10,571 nt of DNA, taken from assembly GCA_027459365.1 (NCBI GenBank), contig DAIDIM010000115.1, positions 1 through 10,571 of the forward strand. The letters run 5' to 3'. Of this stretch, positions 6,378 to 10,571 are shown piece after piece. The translations under genes and the position numbers were made by a program. Every line of letters starts with the position of its first letter. The stretch's first letter is position 1. Under the pieces are notes generated by a model. That model saw nothing but the letters and a program-made list of their open reading frames with translations. It was not told the origin of the DNA and made no database searches. Origin of the DNA: Chlamydiota bacterium. GTDB taxonomy: Bacteria > Chlamydiota > Chlamydiia > Chlamydiales > SM23-39.

Positions 6378-7670
6378 ATGTTTAAAGACATATTGGATCG
6401 TGCTAGAAAAGAAGGGGTTGCCCATTTTCGTTTTTGGTTTCAGCCAATTGATCGTTTTATTTCAGCAAGTCCAGATTCTTATCTTTCTTGGAACGATGAG
6501 TCTAATCCTTTAAAAGAACTTTCCCCTTCAAAATACAAATATGGGAAAGGCTATCTTACAATAGATCCATCGTCAAAGCCCTTTATTGACAATAAAATTC
6601 TTTGGATTCCTGCACTTTATTACTCGGATAACGGCAAAATTTTAGATCTAAAAGTGCCATTGCAAAAATCGATTGAGAAAATGCAGATGATTCCAAAAGT
6701 CGAAATTGAGCAGCCTTTTTATTTGATCGACCGGGAATTGGTAAGAGGTGATCTTGCAGAGATAGGAAGGCGAGTGTATCACTTTTCTGAATCGATAACT
6801 GTTGATGAAACACGCGTCTCTTTATTTCTGAATGACCTCAAAAAAATAGTACATCTCAGAGGTATAGATGTTGAAATTGAAAAAATTGGCAACGTTCAAT
6901 TTGTTGCAAAAATAAGAGCGGATGAGTCTCTTTTCATTGTTGATCAAAACATTCAACTAATGGAAATCATAAAAAAGTTGGCTTTTCAAAATCAGATGGC
7001 TGCCCTATTTTCTGAAAAACCATTTCAAGATCAAATGAGTTCTGAAAAGAAAATCCGTTTAACGTTAAACGTTGGAACAGATGTAATACGAAACGGTTTG
7101 ATTGAACATGAGAGTTTTATTAAAGCCGCCCTTTGTTGCTTTAACTTTGAAGCAAGGTTAACTGGAGTTGAGCCAACAATTGTGGTGAATGGAAATGATG
7201 TCGTCATCATGTTGAGTGCTGCTGCCCATCCATCTCTTATCCTTTGCGCAATCATTGCGGCGGTTACAGATTGGATGCAGTTGCCAAAAAACAGTCAGCC
7301 TGTAGTATCGCAAAGCAGCTCTCCTTTTACAGATTCAAAAACCTTACGTGCATTTTCATTTCTTTTAGATGAAAATGAACTGATTTCTCTTCAAGAAATG
7401 TGCATTGCAAAATATGTCACAAGCATGAAGAGGTATATTTCCCTCATGAACTTGCAATTCAATGACAAAATTTTGCCACTCTTAATGACAAAAGATTTGA
7501 GTTTTCGTGCAACGATTGAACAAGAGATCGTAGAAATAGAAGAGATGCTCTCGCAAATAAATGATTTCGGGTTAGAAATGCAAGCAAAAGTGTTATCAGA
7601 ACTCGGAGTATCCAAAATTTTGAAAGCAAAGTCAAGAATAGATGAGTTTATGAATCATTTTCGGATCTGA
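6378..7670 (+). CDS. Catalytically degenerate glutamine synthetase III-like protein (pseudoenzyme)
   Basis: This 430-residue protein follows the GlnN (GS type III) sequence as I remember it, in order. GVAHFRFWFQPI (13-24) matches the THYTHWFQPLTG box. DPSSKPFI and ILWIPALYYSDNGKILDLKVP (63-94) match WDPTSPAFI and LCIPTxFxSYTGEALDxKTP. IEQPFYLID (110-118) matches WEQEYFLVD. Residues 139-235 match the stretch ending in HEKPxxGVNGSGKHNNWS, seen as SEKPF at 212-216. VNGNDVVIML (270-279) matches AGNSHRLGAN. Residues 322-365 match the RIFNETEL...EKY tail. Active-site residues are lost: P113, K169, V176, K225 and V276 replace Glu, Glu, Glu, His and Arg. The C-terminal FEFRAxGSS block and the N-terminal DASSFP loop are gone, and typical GSIII is about 700 residues. 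The frame is intact, so this is not simple decay. Its end overlaps the convergent gene by 39 bases. Confidence 0.75.
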   Translation: MFKDILDRARKEGVAHFRFWFQPIDRFISASPDSYLSWNDESNPLKELSPSKYKYGKGYLTIDPSSKPFIDNKILWIPALYYSDNGKILDLKVPLQKSIEKMQMIPKVEIEQPFYLIDRELVRGDLAEIGRRVYHFSESITVDETRVSLFLNDLKKIVHLRGIDVEIEKIGNVQFVAKIRADESLFIVDQNIQLMEIIKKLAFQNQMAALFSEKPFQDQMSSEKKIRLTLNVGTDVIRNGLIEHESFIKAALCCFNFEARLTGVEPTIVVNGNDVVIMLSAAAHPSLILCAIIAAVTDWMQLPKNSQPVVSQSSSPFTDSKTLRAFSFLLDENELISLQEMCIAKYVTSMKRYISLMNLQFNDKILPLLMTKDLSFRATIEQEIVEIEEMLSQINDFGLEMQAKVLSELGVSKILKAKSRIDEFMNHFRI

Positions 7671-8405
7671 TATTTTTTTAAGTTGTGTGAAGGTGATGGG
7701 TTCTCGTTGCACTTCGAGAAATTCTAAATAAAGATCTTCATTATCCCACGTTTGGCTTGATACTCTTTCTGCAAAACTTTTTTGTATTAGCTTAAAATGA
7801 TCTGTCAGTTGTCCAGCGATTTTCGGATTATGGAAAATTTCCAATATGTAAGCAGCTTCCAGCTTTGCTGGCAATTCAATTTCTTCGAGATAACGCCATG
7901 CCTCAAGTCTTTGCCAGAGGCAAATCTCTCGATCTTTCACGTGAGCTTGTAGTTCTCGGCCTTTTTTCGCAAATTCGATTGCTTGATTACATTTGGCTCG
8001 ATATCGAGCAATCAGGGGAAGCAATTTGGATAATTCAATATCATTTGGAGGTTGCATTTCAATCTCTTCAAAAAAGGAGAGAATTTGAGATTCATCCCAA
8101 TGTAAAATATTTTTATATTCCTTTGCGACGGGATCTTCTTTTTCAATCTCGATTTCCATCGGAACTGCCCTTTCTCGAAAGTAGGAAGATGCATAACTTA
8201 ATAAGGGAGTGATTACGCACATGCTGCCGAGAGTCACAGTGAGTGGTAAAGTAATAAAAAAAGAGCCCCATACTACAAAAAAAGAGAGGGCGCTCATTGC
8301 AATCGAGGATATGGTCGCTGCCAAATTCCATTGAAAAGCATTTTTTTTAAGCAATTCTACGCGCTCAATTGGATTTGTTCCGATCCAAGGATGGAAATTT
8401 ATCAT
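7632..8405 (-). CDS. Hypothetical two-TM protein with Inc-like bilobed hydrophobic domain
   Basis: I do not recognise this 257-residue protein. Near the N-terminus two hydrophobic segments (about 28-50 and 51-73) are joined by a very short turn, followed by a basic FRER and a charged, helix-rich C-terminal domain (about 80-257). The bilobed hydrophobic hairpin with no cleavable signal is the layout of chlamydial inclusion-membrane proteins, which are type III secreted and face the host cytosol. That assignment is by shape only; an ordinary inner-membrane protein is equally possible. The ATG at 8405 lies within the end of sufE (41-base overlap, different frame) and has no clear ribosome site, so translation may be coupled to sufE; a later TTG (codon 18) is an alternative. 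The 3' end overlaps the convergent pseudo-GS gene. Confidence 0.75.
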   Translation of the reverse strand: MINFHPWIGTNPIERVELLKKNAFQWNLAATISSIAMSALSFFVVWGSFFITLPLTVTLGSMCVITPLLSYASSYFRERAVPMEIEIEKEDPVAKEYKNILHWDESQILSFFEEIEMQPPNDIELSKLLPLIARYRAKCNQAIEFAKKGRELQAHVKDREICLWQRLEAWRYLEEIELPAKLEAAYILEIFHNPKIAGQLTDHFKLIQKSFAERVSSQTWDNEDLYLEFLEVQREPITFTQLKKISDPKMIHKLIYS

Positions 8406-8895
8406 AGCCGTTTAATATAGCAAGAAGTTTCATTTTTAAATAGATTTGAGAAAGCCCATTGGATCGATTTGGAGACAAAGAGGCGTATATACCCATTTCT
8501 TGGAGGAAAAGAGGAGGTTTGGAAATGATTGTATCCATTGTCTCTCCATTGTAGGCAAGAATCAGCAACATTGCGAGTCCTGAGGAAATGAGCGCATCTG
8601 AGGAGGCAGAAAAATAGATCTGTTCCCCTTTTTTTTCGGCAAAAAGAAATAATTGACTTTGACAGCCTTGCACTAGAAATTCTTCAGTTTTATATATAGG
8701 AGGGTAAGATGGCAATTTTCTCCCTAGATCAATGAGAAGATTGTACCTCTCGTTTGGCGTTGGAAGTTCTTGAAATTTTCTTTTGATAATATTTATTTTT
8801 TCATCAAAAGACCCATGTATAAATAGATCGTTTTTTGACCCGTGGATAGATTCTTCGTTGACAAAATTGTTCATTTGTAGTTTCATTGTAAACAT
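8365..8895 (-). CDS. sufE: SufE-like cysteine desulfuration protein
   Basis: SufE takes persulfide sulfur from the cysteine desulfurase SufS and passes it to the SufBCD scaffold for iron-sulfur cluster assembly. The catalytic cysteine is C78 in VQGCQSQLFL. ASSDALISSGLAMLLILAYNG and the late SPNRSNGL box are also characteristic. It is longer than typical SufE (176 versus about 140 residues) because of a polar N-terminal extension of about 28 residues. The first ATG (8895) has no ribosome site; ATGs at 8886 and 8874 are possible. A minus-strand TTGACT (8930-8935) with TAGAAA (8908-8913) inside infA would start transcription only a few bases before 8895, which favours a later start. No other suf gene is present. 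Its 3' end overlaps the two-TM gene. Confidence 0.9.
   Translation of the reverse strand: MFTMKLQMNNFVNEESIHGSKNDLFIHGSFDEKINIIKRKFQELPTPNERYNLLIDLGRKLPSYPPIYKTEEFLVQGCQSQLFLFAEKKGEQIYFSASSDALISSGLAMLLILAYNGETMDTIISKPPLFLQEMGIYASLSPNRSNGLSQIYLKMKLLAILNGYDKFPSLDRNKSN
8858..8886 (+). promoter_or_regulatory. Candidate promoter of infA, inside the sufE 5' end
   Basis: A perfect TTGACA (8858-8863) is followed after 17 bases by TTTCAT (8881-8886, 4 of 6 to TATAAT). Transcription would begin near 8893, about 20 bases before the infA ATG. The gap between the divergent infA and sufE starts is only 17 bases, so the promoter must sit within sufE. Confidence 0.5.
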
Positions 8896-8912
8896 TTCCG
8901 AACAATATTTCT

Positions 8913-9131
8913 ATGGCAAAAGAAGAAACAGTCAAAATGGAAGGCAAAGTTGAAGAACTTTTGCCAAATATGAATTTCAGTGTTGTTCTGGAAAACGGAA
9001 TGCGCGTGATCGCTCACCTTAGTGGCAAAATGCGTATGCGAAATATTCGCGTATACGCAGGAGATATGGTGACGATTGAAATGTCTCCTTATGATTTGAC
9101 GAAGGCAAGAATCGTGTATCGTCAAAAATAG
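8913..9131 (+). CDS. infA: Translation initiation factor IF-1
   Basis: IF-1 is a single OB-fold that binds the 30S A site during initiation with IF-2 and IF-3. The 72-residue product matches the family throughout: MAKEETVKMEGKV at the start, FSVVLENGMRVIAHLSGKMR in the centre, and GDMVTIEMSPYDLTKARIVYR at the end. No Shine-Dalgarno sequence is evident before the ATG at 8913, and the predicted leader is short. It is followed by tRNA-Thr and tuf without a visible terminator in the 59-base gap, so some read-through into those genes is possible. The infA/tRNA-Thr/tuf order supports a chlamydial origin. Confidence 0.97.
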   Translation: MAKEETVKMEGKVEELLPNMNFSVVLENGMRVIAHLSGKMRMRNIRVYAGDMVTIEMSPYDLTKARIVYRQK

Positions 9132-9147
9132 ATCTTTGGGGAAAGTA

Positions 9148-9176
9148 TTGATAATTTGTCCGGGGTAGTTTATTCT
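9148..9176 (+). promoter_or_regulatory. Promoter of the tRNA-Thr/tuf unit
   Basis: TTGATA (9148-9153, 5 of 6) and TATTCT (9171-9176, 4 of 6) are spaced by 17 bases. Transcription near 9183 would begin just before the mature tRNA 5' end at 9191, as expected for a tRNA promoter that also drives tuf. Confidence 0.6.
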
Positions 9177-9190
9177 AGAAAGACCTAAAC

Positions 9191-9262
9191 GCCCAGGTAG
9201 CTCAGTGGTAGAGCACTTGCATGGTAAGCAAGTGGTCGTAGGTTCAATTCCTATCTTGGGCA
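9191..9262 (+). tRNA. tRNA-Thr (anticodon GGU)
   Basis: A full cloverleaf can be drawn. The acceptor stem pairs 9191-9197 with 9255-9261, including one G-U, with discriminator A9262. The D stem pairs GCTC with GAGC (9200-9203 with 9211-9214). The anticodon stem pairs CTTGC with GCAAG (9216-9220 with 9228-9232) around the loop ATGGTAA, giving anticodon GGT at 9223-9225 (reads ACC and ACU). The T stem pairs 9238-9242 with 9250-9254, with loop TTCAATT. CCA is not encoded. It lies 25 bases before tuf and is probably cut out of a common transcript. Confidence 0.96.
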
Positions 9263-9287
9263 ATTAATAACGAAGGAAGAAGAGAAA

Positions 9288-10472
9288 ATGGCAAAAGAAA
9301 CGTTTCAGAGAAAGAAGCCTCACGTTAACATCGGTACCATCGGTCACGTTGACCATGGTAAGACAACTTTAACAGCTGCAATTACCAATGTATTATCAAA
9401 AAAGGGCGGAGCGAAATTCCGTGACTATGCATCGATTGATAATACTCCGGAAGAAAAGGCACGCGGAATTACAATTAACGCGACTCACGTTGAATATGAA
9501 ACAGACAAGCGTCACTATGCTCACGTAGACTACCCAGGTCACGCTGACTATATTAAAAACATGATTACCGGTGCTGCGCAGATGGACGGGGCAATTCTCG
9601 TTGTTGCTGCAACTGATGGCCCGATGCCGCAAACAAAAGAACACATTCTTTTGGCGCGCCAAGTAGGTGTTCCTGCAATCGTTGTCTTCCTCAACAAGAT
9701 GGATATGATCGGTAAAGGAGATGAAGAACTCGTTGATCTCGTTGAAATGGAATTGACAGAACTTCTTGATTCTAAGGGATATAAGAACGTTCCAATCATC
9801 CGTGGTTCTGCTTTGGCAGCACTCAATGGGGACCCAAAATATGTAGAATCGATTGAAAAGCTGATGGATGCTGTCGACTCACACATCCCAACTCCTGCCC
9901 GTGAAATTGACAAACCATTCTTGATGCCAATTGAAGACGTGTTCTCTATTTCTGGTCGCGGTACAGTAGTTACAGGTCGTGTAGAGAGAGGTCGTGTCCG
10001 AGTGAACGATAAAATTCAACTCGTCGGTATCAAAGAGACGCGTGACACAGTTGCAACAGGTCTTGAAATGTTCAATAAGATTCTTGACGAAGCTCTTGCT
10101 GGCGAAAACGTCGGAGTTCTTCTCAGAAGTATTGAGAAAGATCAAGTTGAGCGTGGAATGGTCTTGGCAGCTCCAGGAACATGCACCCCGCACACGAAAT
10201 TTAAAGGAACTGTTTACATCCTCACAAAAGATGAAGGTGGCCGTCATAAGCCGTTCTTTACTGGATATCGTCCACAGTTCTATTTCCGTACAACTGACGT
10301 GACGGGAACTGTTGAGCTTCCAAAAGGAACTGAGATGGTTATGCCAGGTGATAACGTAGAATTTACAGCTGAGTTGATCTATCCAGTTCCAATGGAAGTT
10401 GGAATGCGTTTTGCGATTCGCGAAGGTGGTAGAACAATTGGTGCAGGTACAGTCTCTGAAATTATTAAATAA
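9288..10472 (+). CDS. tuf: Translation elongation factor EF-Tu
   Basis: EF-Tu delivers aminoacyl-tRNA to the ribosomal A site as a GTP complex. The 394-residue product is of normal length with all GTPase motifs: GHVDHGKT (19-26), RGITIN (59-64), DYPGHAD (81-87) and NKMD (136-139). Domains II and III follow, with typical stretches such as GRGTVVTGRVERG, GVLLR and the end GGRTIGAGTVSEIIK. The ATG at 9288 is preceded by a purine-rich GGAAGAAGAG ribosome site. It is transcribed with the upstream tRNA-Thr from the promoter at 9148-9176 and ends at the hairpin terminator at 10501. Codon use is more biased than in neighbouring genes (for example CGT for Arg and GGT for Gly), consistent with high expression. 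Confidence 0.99.
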   Translation: MAKETFQRKKPHVNIGTIGHVDHGKTTLTAAITNVLSKKGGAKFRDYASIDNTPEEKARGITINATHVEYETDKRHYAHVDYPGHADYIKNMITGAAQMDGAILVVAATDGPMPQTKEHILLARQVGVPAIVVFLNKMDMIGKGDEELVDLVEMELTELLDSKGYKNVPIIRGSALAALNGDPKYVESIEKLMDAVDSHIPTPAREIDKPFLMPIEDVFSISGRGTVVTGRVERGRVRVNDKIQLVGIKETRDTVATGLEMFNKILDEALAGENVGVLLRSIEKDQVERGMVLAAPGTCTPHTKFKGTVYILTKDEGGRHKPFFTGYRPQFYFRTTDVTGTVELPKGTEMVMPGDNVEFTAELIYPVPMEVGMRFAIREGGRTIGAGTVSEIIK

Positions 10473-10500
10473 TTTTAGATAGATTGACCGAAATTTCTTT

Positions 10501-10545
10501 GCCTTTCTCTTGTCTTTTGTCAAGAGAGGGGCAGAGCTATTTTAT
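10501..10545 (+). terminator. Rho-independent terminator of tuf
   Basis: Bases 10501-10512 pair with 10521-10532 over 12 base pairs (two G-U) around an 8-base loop and are followed by a T-rich tail (10538-10547, TATTTTATTT). It lies 28 bases after the tuf stop. The rest of the window (10551-10571) shows no gene start. Confidence 0.85.
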
Positions 10546-10571
10546 TTGGGGTTAACCATTGTTAGTGGGTG

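Noticed and set aside
6378..7670. Calling this gene an active glutamine synthetase (glnN)
   Set aside because: The motif order matches GSIII, but metal ligands, the catalytic His and Arg positions, and the FEFRAxGSS block are absent, and it lacks about 300 residues.
8883..9263. Minus-strand open frame spanning tRNA-Thr and infA
   Set aside because: Its N-terminal part is translated tRNA sequence (a common false protein call) and the rest is antisense to infA.
9879..10523. Long minus-strand open frame opposite tuf
   Set aside because: It is a shadow of the strongly biased EF-Tu codons, has Cys/Thr/Asn-rich low-information content and no motif.
10551..10571. Start of a tRNA-Trp or secE gene at the right edge, expected from the gene order
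   Set aside because: The last 21 bases do not match a tRNA 5' half or a start codon with a ribosome site; any such gene would lie outside the window.

Overview
The window reads as a chromosomal segment of a bacterium of the phylum Chlamydiae, most likely an environmental (Parachlamydiales-type) lineage rather than Chlamydia itself. The main pointer is the block at the right end, infA - tRNA-Thr(GGU) - tuf, an order I remember from chlamydial genomes. Supporting hints are moderate-to-low GC, a small two-helix membrane protein with the bilobed hydrophobic shape of chlamydial inclusion-membrane (Inc) proteins, and many lineage-specific genes between housekeeping ones. The genus cannot be fixed from the sequence alone.

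Layout. 1-201 holds the tail of a plus-strand gene entering from the left, plausibly an outer-membrane beta-barrel, with a roughly 116-base imperfect palindrome in its reading frame. 196-1257 (minus) is a GH3 beta-N-acetylhexosaminidase of NagZ type. A 2-oxoglutarate/Fe(II) oxygenase-like gene starts immediately next to it on the other strand (1258-1878) and is followed by a cold-shock protein gene (1943-2149). A minus-strand operon follows, transcribed in the order khpA (KH-domain RNA-binding protein, 4586-4356), miaA (tRNA dimethylallyltransferase, 4330-3335) and a divergent sodium:dicarboxylate-symporter-family transporter (3321-2146). Divergent from it, behind a good sigma70-type promoter, is a two-gene plus-strand operon: a 542-residue helical/coiled-coil protein of unknown function (4737-6365) and a 430-residue protein (6378-7670). 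On the minus strand lie an Inc-like two-TM protein (8405-7632) and sufE (8895-8365). infA, tRNA-Thr and tuf then run rightwards, ending in a strong terminator at 10501-10545.

The most notable observation is the 430-residue protein. It aligns by eye, motif after motif, with glutamine synthetase type III (GlnN), but it is much shorter and has replaced nearly all metal-binding and catalytic residues. It looks like an intact, selected glutamine synthetase pseudoenzyme, co-transcribed with a large coiled-coil protein. I find no description of such a pair in what I know. It is the best candidate for an undescribed system here.

Gene packing is very tight. One head-to-head pair shares the hexamer CATATG as back-to-back start codons. 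Three tail-to-tail pairs overlap (6, 4 and 39 bases). sufE overlaps the Inc-like gene by 41 bases on the same strand. Several candidate promoters therefore lie inside neighbouring coding sequence. No stretch above about 150 bases lacks a gene, and I see no insertion sequence, CRISPR array or rRNA.
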